A stretch of 64,000 nucleotides of DNA from JAEULH01 sp963746275 (GCA_963746275.1 CAVVAX010000032.1:11591-75590); one strand, 5' to 3'. Shown: positions 17,315 to 26,576, counted from the first letter of the stretch. Numbers and translations: made by a program. The notes: a model not told the origin generated them from the sequence alone.

Positions 17315-18165
17315 TCCTCGACGATTTCGTCATCCGCGCCTTGGTTGCCGGCATCGGCATAGCCATCGTCGCCGGCCCGCTCGGCTGCTTCATCGTCTGG
17401 CGACGGATGGCCTACTTCGGCGACACCATGGCCCATTCGGCCCTGCTCGGCATCGCGCTTGGCTTCCTCCTCGCCCTCGACCTGACGCTCGGCGTCATCG
17501 TCGTTACCGTCACCATCGCGGCGCTTCTGGTCCTGCTCCAGCAGCGCCGGCCGTGGCTCGCAGCCGACACCCTGCTTGGGATCCTGTCGCACGCGAGCCT
17601 CTCGGTCGGCCTCGTCGCCATCGGCTTGATGACCTGGCTGCGCGTCGATCTGCTCGGCTATTTGTTCGGCGACGTCCTTGCTGTGACGGCGGCGGACATC
17701 GCGCTCATCTATGCCGGCGGCTTGGCGGCGTTGACCGTCCTGGCGTTCATCTGGCGGCCGCTGCTTGCTGCCACCGTCCACGAAGATCTGGCTCGGGCCG
17801 AAGGCATCCCGGCCGGCAGGGTCCGGCTCGCCTTCATGGTCCTGATCGCGGTGGTCATCGCGCTGGCGATGAAGGTGGTGGGCATCCTGTTGATCACCTC
17901 GCTCTTGATCATCCCCGCCGCGGCCGCTCGTCGCTTTGCCGGCACGCCGGAGGCCATGGCGGCGCTCGCCGCGCTGGCCGGCTGCGCTGCGGTCGGCCTC
18001 GGCCTCTTCGCCTCGCTGCGGTTCGATACGCCGTCTGGCCCCTCCATCGTCGTTGCCGCTGCGGCGCTTTTTGCCGCCAGCCTGCTGCCGGTCTCGCGGC
18101 TCCCGGGGCTGTTCGCCCGCCGGAAGGATGGTGGCGAGCAAAAACGCGGCCACGCCGCGCGATAA
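17311..18165 (+). CDS. znuB: Zinc ABC transporter permease
   Basis: 284 residues with about eight hydrophobic segments, family 3 (ZnuB/MntB type) ABC permease. Recognisable: GPLGCFIVWRRMAYFGDTMA near the start with the conserved S/T-H-S-A-L-L-G-I, then VDLLGYLFGDVLAV and the cytoplasmic coupling loop near ARAEGIPAGRV. It forms the inner-membrane channel for Zn2+. Coupled by ATGA overlap to znuC. Confidence 0.95.
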   Translation: MILDDFVIRALVAGIGIAIVAGPLGCFIVWRRMAYFGDTMAHSALLGIALGFLLALDLTLGVIVVTVTIAALLVLLQQRRPWLAADTLLGILSHASLSVGLVAIGLMTWLRVDLLGYLFGDVLAVTAADIALIYAGGLAALTVLAFIWRPLLAATVHEDLARAEGIPAGRVRLAFMVLIAVVIALAMKVVGILLITSLLIIPAAAARRFAGTPEAMAALAALAGCAAVGLGLFASLRFDTPSGPSIVVAAAALFAASLLPVSRLPGLFARRKDGGEQKRGHAAR

Positions 18166-18238
18166 CGATGCACGCGGCGGTTTACCGCCTGTATTGTCCG
18201 GCGCGTCTCGACCCCTTTCCCGTTGCCAAGGTGCGCCA

Positions 18239-18637
18239 ATGCCGATCGTCAACGTCACCGCGCTCTACGCCGCGGCCCTCGCCCTGATCCTAGTTCTCCT
18301 GTCCGTGCGCGTGATCGCCGTGCGCCGCCGCCTGCGCGTTGCCGTTGGCGATGCCGGGGACGACATGCTGGCGCGGCGCATCCGCGCCCACGGAAACTTC
18401 ACCGAGTACGTCCCGCTGGCCCTGATCCTGATGCTGACCGGCGAGATCGGTGGCGCCCCGGCGTGGATGCTCCACGCGCTCGGCGCGACCCTCGTCGTCG
18501 GCCGGATCGCCCACGCTTGGTCGCTCTCGGCGCACAGCATCCCAGGGCGCACGATCGGGATGACGCTGACCTTCGTCGTCCTCGTCGGCGGCGCGGTCGT
18601 GGCCGTCGCCGCCGCGGTGGGGGACTTCGCCACCTGA
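18239..18637 (+). CDS. MAPEG-family membrane protein
   Basis: 132 residues with four hydrophobic segments. The MAPEG hallmarks are present: RIRAHGNFTEYVPLALILM (N-x-x-E-Y-x-P between helices 1 and 2) and VVGRIAHAWSLS (G-R-x-x-H-A) further on. The family includes membrane glutathione-dependent enzymes; bacterial members of this size are mostly uncharacterised. It follows znuB by about 70 bases but has no evident link to zinc uptake. Confidence 0.88.
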   Translation: MPIVNVTALYAAALALILVLLSVRVIAVRRRLRVAVGDAGDDMLARRIRAHGNFTEYVPLALILMLTGEIGGAPAWMLHALGATLVVGRIAHAWSLSAHSIPGRTIGMTLTFVVLVGGAVVAVAAAVGDFAT

Positions 18638-18659
18638 CCCGCCGCTCGCGAGAGCCGAT

Positions 18660-18689
18660 TTGACGCGGGCAACCCATTTGGGGTAGTTA
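18660..18689 (+). promoter_or_regulatory. Candidate promoter of the exopolysaccharide locus, with a palindrome in the spacer
   Basis: TTGACG (18660-18665), 18-base spacer, TAGTTA (18684-18689). The spacer carries AACCCATTTGGGGT (18671-18684), a near palindrome that recurs on the minus strand at 48750-48763 upstream of a lipoprotein gene. This suggests a regulated promoter, but only the sequence pattern supports it. Confidence 0.45.
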
Positions 18690-18743
18690 TTCCCGGCACG
18701 CCAAGCATCCCGCTCGTGCGGCTTGAGAGAAAGGCGTCCGGTC

Positions 18744-20063
18744 GTGCGAATCAGCCCGCTCGAGCAGACCGCGAGGGTCATGGCCCTGCCGCGGCTCCTC
18801 GTCCTCGGCGACCTGCCGCCCAGCGAGCCCCGCGGGCTCCAGTATCGCCTCGTCTATGATCCCGAGGCAGAGTTCGACGCGATCGTCGTCGGCGAAGGCG
18901 GCAGCCATCAGGATGCGGTAGCCGCCGCGGAACTTCGGCCGCTGGCGCCCCTGGCCGCCGTGGCCAGCCCGCCCTGTGCCGGCGCCGAGCTGCGCCTTGG
19001 CGCAGCCCGGCCTGCCGACGGCCTCCGCCGTCCTCGCTGAGACGCTCGAGGTCGTCCGCCGGGTTGCCGCCCTTCCCGAAGCCGTCCGCAGCAGCGCCGA
19101 TCCGGCGCTGCTGCTTCTTGCCCGCTGCGCCACCCGCGCCGGTGGATTGGCCGCGGCCTACGATCCCTGCGCGCCCGGGTTCGTGTCCTACCCGTCCGCC
19201 GGCCCGCATCAGCGACGTCCACCGGCATGCCGAGCGCCTGGCCGAAGCCGGGCTGCTCGCCCGCAGCTTCTTCGACCGCCTGCACGTCTGCCCCGCATGC
19301 CGGTCATCGCGGCTCAATGTCCGCGAGGAATGCCCCGCCTGTCGAGGCTCCAGCATCGCCGAAGAGGCGACGGTGCATCACTTCGCCTGCGCCCAGATGG
19401 CCTTGGAGCGCGCGTTCCTGAGCGGGGACGGCTTGGTCTGCCCCAAGTGCCGCACCCGGTTGCGCCACTTCGGCATCGATTACGAGAAGCCGGGCGTCGC
19501 CACCGTCTGCAACGGCTGCGGACACGTCGACGGGGAGCCCGCGGTCGGGTTCCGCTGCGTGGACTGCGGCGCGCATCACGACGCCCAGACGATCTCGCTC
19601 CGCGACTGGTTCTCCTACGCGTTGACGCCCGCTGGCGAGGAGGCCCTCGCCCGCGGCGCGCTGGTTGCGGGTAGCCCGACGCCGCCGGCGCAGACGCAGA
19701 CTTTGCTCCTGCTCCTCCGCCAGGGTCTGGCCTCGGCCACGCGGTCGCGGCCGATGGCCGCGATCGGCGTGAGCTTTGCCGGCAGCCTCCGCCGTCGCGG
19801 CCGAGCATGGCGGCCGTCTTGCCGGCCGAGCCCGCGCCCTCGCGGTCGAGATCCTCCGCGGCGCATTACGCGATGTCGACTTCGCCGCCGACAGTGATGA
19901 TGGGCTCATCATCTACATGCCGGAGACGGAGCCGAAGGTGGGCTTGGCCAGGGTCGAGTGCACCTTGCGCCGGGTTCGCGCCGTTGTCGCGGCCGAGCTC
20001 GGCGCCGAGGCGAGGATCCTCGATCCCGCGTCGCTTCTTGTCGACGCGGCGGACTGCCGATGA
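18744..20063 (+). CDS. TackOD1 zinc-ribbon protein with degenerate GGDEF-like C-terminus (three frameshifts)
   Basis: One gene spread over three or four frames, broken near 19000-19030, 19190-19200 and 19780-19800. The GTG at 18744 has GAGAAAGG upstream. The N-terminal ~100 residues resemble a small receiver-like fold (LPRLLVLGDLPPSEPRGL..., YDPEAEFDAIVVGEGG). The middle holds four CxxC pairs (CPACRSSRL, CPACRGSS, CPKCRTRLRHFGIDYEKP, CNGCGH, CVDCGAHH) in the arrangement of the thaumarchaeal output domain 1. The C-terminal piece (LRDVDFAADSDDGLIIYMPE) aligns by eye with the end of a GGDEF domain but has DSDDG in place of the active motif. Its stop overlaps the GT2 start (ATGA). Probably a regulator of the glycosyltransferase. 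Confidence 0.65.
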
Positions 20064-21325
20064 CCCTCGCCGAGCCTATCGACTATCTGGCCAGCCTGGA
20101 TGCGGCAACGCTAATCGCGGCCTTCTCGGTGTCCATCCTGCTGGACCTTCCCCGCTATACGTTCGGTTTCCTCGCCGTGCTGGTGGCGGAGATGAGCAGC
20201 GGGAGGCGGCGCCCGGCGCTGTCGCGTCTGCCTTCGATCAGCGTGATCATCCCCGGCCACAACGAGGCTCACAGCATCCGTCGCTGCGTCCTGTCCCTGC
20301 GCGAGCAGCCGGTCCGCGGCCTCGAGATCATCTGCGTCGATGACGGCTCCACCGACGCAACGGCGGAGGAAATCTACCGGCTGCGCGCCGAAGGTCTGAT
20401 TGACGTCGGCCTCGTCTGCCGGATCCGCAGCGGCAAGTCGAGCGCCTGCAACCTGGCGCTTTCGCGCGCGCAGGGCGAGGTCGTGGTCATCGTCGACGCA
20501 GATTGCACCTTCGACCGTGACGCCGTCGAAAACATCGTCCGGCCGCTGCTCGATCCGCGGGTCGGCGCGGTTTCCGGCAACATCGCCGTCCGCAACGCGC
20601 AGGCCTCGCTGGTTGCGGGCGTCCAGTCGGTCGAGTACCTGATCGGGATCTCGCTGGGCAAGCGCGCGCTCGACTTCCTCAACGTCGTCGCCTGCGCCTC
20701 CGGCGCGTTCAGCGCCTTCCGCAGAAGCGCTCTCGTCGCCATCGGCGGCATGGACATCGGCCCCGGCGAAGACCTGGACGTCACCTTGCGCCTGCGGCAG
20801 GCCGGCTGGCGCATCCGCTTCGCCCACGATGCCTGGTGCCTAACGGACGTGCCAGTCACGCTCGGCGCCTTCGTCCGGCAGCGGCTGCGCTGGGAGCGCG
20901 ACGCCCTGCGGCTCCGCCTGCGCAAGCACCGCTACATTCTCGACCCCCGCAATCGCGGCGCCTCTGCCACCGATCTCGTCCACCAGTTCGACTATGTGGT
21001 GACCAACCTGCTCGTCACGCTCGTTTTTCCCGTCTACGTCGTCTGGCTCATCCTCACCTACGGTGGGGCCGCCTGGCCGATCCTGGGCAGCGTGACCGTC
21101 GGTTACATCGTCCTCGATCTGTTCGCCTTCCTCGCCGCGCTGATCGTCGTCGACCGGCCGGGAGCCGTCCGAGCGCTGCCGTACGCGCTGCTGTCGGGGA
21201 CGTTCAACGCCTATCTCCTCAGGCTCGTCCGGCTCGCCGCGTTCGCCCAGGAGTGGATCTTCCGCCGCTCCTACGACGACGACTACGTGCCGGCGCGCGC
21301 ACGCAGAAGGGCGCCCTGCCATTGA
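20060..21325 (+). CDS. Processive family-2 glycosyltransferase (polysaccharide synthase)
   Basis: 421 residues from an ATG overlapping the upstream stop. An N-terminal membrane helix (~20-45) is followed by the GT-A catalytic domain: SVIIPGHNEAHSIRRC, CVDDGSTDAT, the DxD motif IVDADCTFD, the acceptor-base motif GPGEDLDVTLRLR, and the processive signature QRLRWERD. At least three further membrane helices occupy the C-terminal third. This is the architecture of hyaluronan, chitin and cellulose-type synthases, which polymerise and extrude a beta-linked glycan. The product sugar is unknown. It lies between a TackOD1 regulator and an HlyD-type protein, all overlapping by four bases. Confidence 0.88.
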   Translation: MTLAEPIDYLASLDAATLIAAFSVSILLDLPRYTFGFLAVLVAEMSSGRRRPALSRLPSISVIIPGHNEAHSIRRCVLSLREQPVRGLEIICVDDGSTDATAEEIYRLRAEGLIDVGLVCRIRSGKSSACNLALSRAQGEVVVIVDADCTFDRDAVENIVRPLLDPRVGAVSGNIAVRNAQASLVAGVQSVEYLIGISLGKRALDFLNVVACASGAFSAFRRSALVAIGGMDIGPGEDLDVTLRLRQAGWRIRFAHDAWCLTDVPVTLGAFVRQRLRWERDALRLRLRKHRYILDPRNRGASATDLVHQFDYVVTNLLVTLVFPVYVVWLILTYGGAAWPILGSVTVGYIVLDLFAFLAALIVVDRPGAVRALPYALLSGTFNAYLLRLVRLAAFAQEWIFRRSYDDDYVPARARRRAPCH

Positions 21326-22362
21326 TCCGCCGCCTGCGCCGCCATAACCCCGTCGACACCCTGCACAGCGATCCGCGCGCGACCCGCGGTCGGATCGGCC
21401 GCTGGGTATATCTGGCGCTGATCGTCGGCTTTTTCGTCTGGCTCGGCGATCTGTTCATGGGCTCGCTGCTGCGCCTCCGGGCCGATGGCCTTGTCGTCGC
21501 CGATCATGTTTCCGTCGCCGTACCGTTTTCGGCCCAGGTGATCGAAACGGCGGTAACGCCCGGAGCCACCGTCAGCGCCGGCGAGCCGCTCGCCCGCGTC
21601 AGCTCGGTCGACCTCGCCCAGGACATCGCGCTTTTGACCGCGCGCAACGCCGACCTGCTGGTCCGCCGCCTGGAACTGGAACGGGACAGCCGGGTCGCCA
21701 ATGCCGTTCTCCCTGTTGCCCGCCACCGGGCCGGCGAGGCCGAAACGGCGCTGAGGAAGATCGAAAACTATCGCGGCGAAGGCACGGTCGCCCTATCGCT
21801 GTGGATGCAGACACTTCGAGACCGGTTCGAGACGCGCGAGCGTGTGGCGGAGCTCGGGGCCTCGCTGGAAAGCGCTGAGGGCAGTCTTGCCGCGGTTGGC
21901 GAGGCCATAGGAGATGCCGCGTCGGCACTCGATGATCTTCGCGGCGCCTACGGCGGCGGGGTCGTCCGGGCACCGATCACCGGTACGGCTGGACTGGCGG
22001 TGGCCCGCGCCGGCGAAGTGGTCGAACCGGGCCACCCGCTGATGGTTCTCTATCGTCCGGAGCGCTACGTCCTGGCCTACATCGAGACCGGCGGCCTCTA
22101 CAAGATCGGGCCCGGCGACCCGGTCGAGCTCACCACCGGCTTCGCCCAGACGACGGGCACGGTGACCGAGGTTCTGCCCGTCGCCGACCAGCTCCCACCG
22201 GAATTCCAGAAGACGTTTCAGCCGCGCCAGCGCGGCCAAGTCGTCCGCATCGCGCTCTCGGAGCCGAGCAGCCTGCCGCTGTTCACCAAGGTCGCGGTTA
22301 CCGGGAGGGGCTGGATCACGCTGATCGCCTCCGCCTTGGCCGCGGGGCCGGCTGCGCAATGA
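21322..22362 (+). CDS. HlyD/Alg44-like membrane fusion protein
   Basis: 346 residues from a TTG that overlaps the glycosyltransferase stop (TTGA). One transmembrane segment (~30-50: WVYLALIVGFFVWLGDL) leads to a periplasmic part. That part has a biotinyl-lipoyl half (AQVIETAVTPGATVSAGEP), a coiled-coil hairpin rich in Arg/Glu/Leu, the second lipoyl half (VVRAPITGTAGLAVARAGEV) and a beta-barrel. Proteins of this kind bridge an inner-membrane synthase to export. With the GT2 and the TackOD1 gene it makes an Alg8/Alg44-like pair. Confidence 0.85.
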   Translation: MIRRLRRHNPVDTLHSDPRATRGRIGRWVYLALIVGFFVWLGDLFMGSLLRLRADGLVVADHVSVAVPFSAQVIETAVTPGATVSAGEPLARVSSVDLAQDIALLTARNADLLVRRLELERDSRVANAVLPVARHRAGEAETALRKIENYRGEGTVALSLWMQTLRDRFETRERVAELGASLESAEGSLAAVGEAIGDAASALDDLRGAYGGGVVRAPITGTAGLAVARAGEVVEPGHPLMVLYRPERYVLAYIETGGLYKIGPGDPVELTTGFAQTTGTVTEVLPVADQLPPEFQKTFQPRQRGQVVRIALSEPSSLPLFTKVAVTGRGWITLIASALAAGPAAQ

Positions 22363-22415
22363 TCGAGGCAATGGCGCATGCACCTCGTGCGACAGCATGG
22401 TACTAGGGGTCGAGC

Positions 22416-23303
22416 ATGAAGCCACCGGACGAGGGGATCGCAATGGGTCAGTTCAGCAAGCGTGTCCAGGCGCTCGTGCCGCCGGGAGCCAAACGCGGGC
22501 TGCAGGCCCTGCGCTACTATGCCGGCGACCGCTCTGCGCTGAAGGCCGCACGGCCGGTGCCGCTGCCGGAGGGCTTCGTCCGCGTCTACCACCACCATAT
22601 CCGCCGGAGCGGCGGCACCAGCGTCAACGCCGCCTTCTTCAACACCGGTGGCGACGGCTTCCGCGCCAAGGAGCCGCTGCTTGCGAGCCGAGGCTGGATG
22701 GCCCACGGCGGGCGGGTGTTCGTCGCCCACAACAAGTTCCTGATCGAGCGCGGAGAGTATTTCTTTGCCCGCTCGCACTCGCCGGCACACGAGCTGCGCC
22801 TCCCGCCCGGCACCTTCACAATCACCGTGCTACGCGATCCGGTCGAGCGCGTCATCTCCCACTACAACCTGCTGGCCGACTGGGAGACGAAGGACATCCG
22901 CCATCCCTCGCGGACGGTCGAGGGGCGCTGGCTCGGCGCGTCCTTCACCGACTTCCTCGCCCGGATCCCGCGCGAGCACCTGTTTCGCCAGCTCTACACC
23001 TTCTCCGCGCGTTTGTCGGTGGATGAGGCGCAGGCGGCCCTCGCCAAGGTGAACGCCGTGCTTTTCTTGGAGCGGCTGGCCGAAGGCCTCGGCCTGCTCG
23101 GCCGGCGCCTCGGCCTCGATCTCGCCCTGTTCCACGAGAAGGCCAGCTCGCCGGTGCGGCCCGTGAGCGACGCCGACCGGGCGACCCTCAGGGAGTTGCT
23201 GGAGCCGGAGTACGCCCTGCTTGCCGGCGCCGGTGGCGGCCAGAACCTCTACCCGCGGCCCGGCGCGCCGCGCACTGCGGCGGCCGCAACCTCGTCGCGC
23301 TGA
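22416..23303 (+). CDS. Sulfotransferase (family 2-like)
   Basis: 295 residues; ATG 22416 (AGGGG upstream) or ATG 22443 (GAGGGG upstream). The PAPS-binding 5'-phosphosulfate loop is YHHHIRRSGGTSVN, a variant of the H-I-P-K-T-G-G-T-S motif, and the 3'-phosphate motif is TVLRDPVERVISHYN. This is the carbohydrate sulfotransferase fold. It follows the membrane-fusion gene by about 50 bases, so it probably sulfates the glycan made by the upstream synthase. No membrane anchor is visible, so it would act in the cytoplasm or at the inner leaflet. Confidence 0.8.
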   Translation: MKPPDEGIAMGQFSKRVQALVPPGAKRGLQALRYYAGDRSALKAARPVPLPEGFVRVYHHHIRRSGGTSVNAAFFNTGGDGFRAKEPLLASRGWMAHGGRVFVAHNKFLIERGEYFFARSHSPAHELRLPPGTFTITVLRDPVERVISHYNLLADWETKDIRHPSRTVEGRWLGASFTDFLARIPREHLFRQLYTFSARLSVDEAQAALAKVNAVLFLERLAEGLGLLGRRLGLDLALFHEKASSPVRPVSDADRATLRELLEPEYALLAGAGGGQNLYPRPGAPRTAAAATSSR

Positions 23304-23320
23304 CGCCCGTCCGCCGATCG

Positions 23321-23944
23321 TCACTCCCGGCGCCGGCGGATGAGCCAGCGCGGGGTCTTCGCCTTGTAGCGCGCGTAGGCCTCGCCGTGATGGGCCTCGA
23401 GGTAGCCTTCCTCGAGGCGCGCCTGGGCATGAATTGCGGCCATGCCGACGACCAGGCAGACCAGCGTGAACAGCGACGGCAAGGAGAGAAAGAACCCGAG
23501 CTGCGCCGCCTGGATCAGCAGGAACATCGGGTTGCGTGAAAAGGCGTAGGCGCCGGTCGTGATCAACGGGCGGACGTCGGCGTCGGGGATGCCCGAGCGC
23601 CAGTCGCTGCCCATGGCCCGGTGCAGCCAGATGAGGGCAGCGAAGCTCGCCAGCATGACCCCGTTGCCGGTGAGCAGGATGGCCGGCAACCACAGCGGCC
23701 CGATCGGGACGAGGTAGCGGTCGATCCCGGGGTAGGGCAGCCGGATTAGGCAGACCAGCAGGATGGCGGCGCGGAAGACGCGGAAAGTTGTGTGGACCAG
23801 CCAGTGGCGCGCCGGAAAGCGGCCGAAGGTCACCGGCGAGACGCCGGTCCGCCGGGTCTTGAGGCTGATCGAGACCGTGTAGAAGAGCGCGACGGCGACG
23901 AAGAAGATCGCGAGAAACCAGCGCGATAACGCCTCCGCCTCCAC
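23321..23944 (-). CDS. Isoprenylcysteine carboxyl methyltransferase-family (ICMT/PEMT-like) membrane protein
   Basis: 207 residues from a GTG at 23944 with GGGGGAC upstream; the open frame extends further 5' but without conserved sequence. Four or five hydrophobic segments. The SAM-binding C-terminal motif is recognisable: PLITTGAYAFSRNPMFLLIQ (G-x-Y-x-x-x-R-N-P-M) and a conserved Glu/Arg pair in EEGYLEAHHGEAYARYKAKT before a basic tail. Bacterial members methylate unknown small substrates or lipids. It is convergent with the sulfotransferase and apparently separate from the exopolysaccharide genes. Confidence 0.85.
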   Translation of the reverse strand: MEAEALSRWFLAIFFVAVALFYTVSISLKTRRTGVSPVTFGRFPARHWLVHTTFRVFRAAILLVCLIRLPYPGIDRYLVPIGPLWLPAILLTGNGVMLASFAALIWLHRAMGSDWRSGIPDADVRPLITTGAYAFSRNPMFLLIQAAQLGFFLSLPSLFTLVCLVVGMAAIHAQARLEEGYLEAHHGEAYARYKAKTPRWLIRRRRE

Positions 23945-24295
23945 AGCGTCCCCCGAGCGCGGTTGTTGTTGCGAACGATTGTGAGCGCGCTTGCAGCGCG
24001 CCGCAAGCAGTAGGCGGGCGTTGCTGGCTCCAACGTCCGCCATAGCCGCCGTGTCCGCGGCGTCGACACCGCGGCGCGCCGTGCCCAAAATCCGCTGAAC
24101 ATCTCTAAGGAAGAGCGTATCTGTGGACACTCGCCTAGAGGATCCGCAGGACGGCTGCCGACCGCGACCGGCCTCAGCGATCTGGCGCGCGGGAAGTTCC
24201 TAGCGCGGCTGTTGCGGCCGCCCAAAGAGTTCACGGCGTGGCTGTCTCGGCAACCTGAAGAGTTCGGCGGACCGCCGCGGCAGGCCGGTACGACG

Positions 24296-24543
24296 CTGGC
24301 GTATCGGCCAAACCGCCTCGCGCTCAAGGCGGCGATCCTCACGGGCGAGGATCTGATCGAAGCGGTGCGCACGGCGCGCGCTGAACGCCTCGAAGTGGAG
24401 CGGCAGCGGCGAAGCCCTCGCAGGACATGGGCCTTGCGCAAGAGCTAAAGGCGCTGGGCCGGAAATGCGCCGCTCTCCGCGATCTCGACGACCGGACCGC
24501 CGATGAGATTATCGGCTACGATGAGTTCGGCGTACCGCGTTGA
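24296..24543 (+). pseudogene. VapB-type antitoxin remnant
   Basis: Two frames carry adjacent pieces of one antitoxin of the Rv0623 type. The first is RLALKAAILTGEDLIEAVRT, corresponding to the usual LA-x-x-x-x-LTGE-x-x-x-EAV. The second is LAQELKALGRKCAALRDLDD with the tail ADEIIGYDEFGVPR just before the toxin gene. They are joined by a shift near 24410-24430. The expected start (a MALNIK-like beta strand) is missing; unrelated sequence precedes it. The first part could be a true deletion, the shift a base error. Confidence 0.6.
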
Positions 24544-24939
24544 TGGTGATCGACACCTCTGCAATCCTTGCAATTCTGCTCGACGAGCCGGAGGCGGACG
24601 CTTTCGCGAAGCTTGATCGAGGCCGACCCGCTCCGACTCGTCTCCTGCGTTACCCGCGTCGAGGCGGCGTTCGTAATTGTGAGTCGTAAGGGAGAGGGTG
24701 GACGTGCGGAGTTGAACCGCTTCCTTGAGTTGCTTGCTGCCGAGGTGATGGCAGTCACGGCCGATCAAGCAGAAATCGCTTGCGAAGCATTTCGAGGATT
24801 CGGCAAGGGGCGCCATGCAGCCGAGCTAAACTTCGGCGACGTATTCGCTTATGCACTTGCAAAGGCCACGAGCGAGCCGCTCCTGTTCAAAGGTAACGAC
24901 TTTAACAAGACTGACATCGTCTCAGTCGCCGGCCTGTAG
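24543..24939 (+). pseudogene. VapC-type PIN-domain toxin, frameshifted
   Basis: It starts MVIDTSAILAILLDEPEADA, the canonical PIN-domain beginning with the first catalytic Asp. It breaks near 24608-24615 after FAKL and continues in another frame as IEADPLRLVSCVTRVEAA through GGRAELNRFLELL. It ends with ELNFGDVFAYALAKATSEPL (third acidic residue) and LLFKGNDFNKTDI (fourth). The break looks like one extra T (CTTG for CTG). If repaired it is a normal ~131-residue VapC. Its partner antitoxin is also damaged. Confidence 0.65.
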
Positions 24940-24957
24940 GAGTGGGATATAGCTCGC

Positions 24958-26059
24958 GTGCCGCTTCCGTCCCTCCCGCCCGGCAGCCTGCAGGATCGGC
25001 TGCTTGCCTGGTACGACCGGGAGCGGCGGGCGTTGCCGTGGCGGGCGCTGCCGGGCGAGCGTCCCGACCCCTACCGGGTCTGGGTCAGCGAGATCATGCT
25101 GCAGCAGACGACCGCTGCGGCCGTAGCCCCCTACTTCACCCGGTTCATGGGCTTGTGGCCTCGCGTCGAGGATCTGGCGGCCGCGGACCTCGACGCCGTC
25201 CTGCATGCCTGGCAGGGCCTCGGGTACTACGCCCGGGCGCGCAACATGCATGCCTGCTCCCGCGCCGTCGCCGCCTCCGGTGGCCGCTTCCCGGAGCGCG
25301 AGGACGAGCTGCGCCAGCTGCCCGGCATCGGCGCCTACACCGCCGCGGCGATCGCCGCCATCGCCTTCGACCGGCCGGCGGTGCCGGTGGACGGCAACGT
25401 GGTGCGCGTCCTGGCCCGCCTGCACGCGCTCGACGAGCCGCTCCCGGCGGCGCGGCCGGCGATCGAGGTCAAGGCGCGTGCGCTCGCGCCTGCGGCTCGT
25501 GCCGGCGATTTCGCCCAGGCGCTGATGGACCTCGGCGCCACCGTCTGCACGCCGCGCCAGCCGCCGCTGTCCCGCCTGCCCGTGGCGGGAGGCCTGCGCC
25601 GCTTTTGCTGGTGGCGAACCGGAGACCTATCCCCGGAAGGCCGCGAAGAAGGACCGGCCGGTGCGTCACGGCGCCGCCTTCTGGGTCCTCCGCAACGACG
25701 GCGCGGTCCTTCTGCGCCGGCGGCCGGCGAAGGGGCTGCTCGGCGGGATGATGGAGGTTCCCTCAACGGAATGGCGGGCACGGCCGTGGACCGAGCCTGA
25801 AGCGCAAGCGAACGCGCCGGCGCCGGCGCCGGCGCACTGGCTGCGGCTGCCCGGCTGCGTCGGCCACACCTTCACCCACTTCCACCTGGAGCTCATGGTG
25901 CTGACTGGGCGCGCCCCCGAGGGCGCCGCGTGCGATGGCATCTGGGTGCCTCCGGACCGGCTCGGCGAGCACGCCCTGCCGACGCTGATGAAGAAAATCG
26001 CCGCCCATGCCTTGGGTAACGGCAGCCCGGCGGCCGGCGGCCGGCGTTACTCGTCGTAG
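24958..26059 (+). CDS. mutY: Adenine DNA glycosylase MutY (one frameshift)
   Basis: Removes adenine mispaired with 8-oxoguanine. GTG start at 24958 with GTAGGAGTGG upstream. N-terminal half: PYRVWVSEIMLQQTTAAAV (catalytic Glu), the helix-hairpin-helix LPGIGAYTAAAIAAIAF and PVDGNVVRVL with the catalytic Asp region. The frame breaks near 25561-25572. Dropping one C there restores C-TPRQPP-C-PA-C-PWREA-C, the Cx6Cx2Cx5C iron-sulphur cluster motif, and runs into the NUDIX-like C-terminal domain (HGAAFWVLRNDGAVLLRRRP... VGHTFTHFHLEL). The repaired motif shows the break is almost surely a base error. Its 3' end overlaps the convergent apt gene by 13 bases. Confidence 0.9.
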
Positions 26060-26576
26060 GCGACGAGGGAGGCGAAGGGGACGTCGAGCTTGGACCGGCC
26101 GTTGAGGAAGGTCAGCTCGATGATCGTCGCGGCCCCGACCACATCCGCCGCAGCTCGCGGAGCAGCGCGCAGGCAGCGGCCATTGTCCCGCCTGTCGCCA
26201 GCAGATCGTCGAGGACCACGACCCGCTGCCCCGGCAGGCAGGCATCCTGCTGCACCTCGATGATGTCGGAGCCGTATTCCAGCGCATACTCGTGCGGGAC
26301 CGTCCGCCCGGGCAGCTTGCCGCGCTTGCGGACCATGATGAAGCCGAGGCCGAGCTTGAGCGCGAGCGGAGCGGCGACGAGGAAGCCCCGGGACTCGATC
26401 CCTGCCAGCACGTCGGGCTTGTGCCGGCTGACGATCTTGGCGAGCCGGCCCATGGCCACCGACCAGGCGTCGGCATGGGCGAGCAGGGTGGAAATGTCGT
26501 AGAACAGGATGCCCGGCTTGGGGAAGTCGGAGATCGTACGGATGTGGTCCTTGATGTCCATGTCGGCGACGGGCAT
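26047..26576 (-). CDS. apt: Adenine phosphoribosyltransferase (C-terminal frameshift)
   Basis: Salvages adenine to AMP with PRPP. Start at ATG 26576, with AAAGGA nine bases upstream. Typical APRT features: TISDFPKPGILFYDISTLL, GIESRGFLVAAPLALKLG, the KRGKLPG loop and the PRPP motif VVVLDDLLATGGTM. Near 26131-26150 the frame shifts. The other frame supplies the expected end AATIIELTFLNGRSKL through LVAYDE to a TAA at 26047-26049, giving about 177 residues. The final codons overlap the 3' end of mutY on the other strand. Confidence 0.9.
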
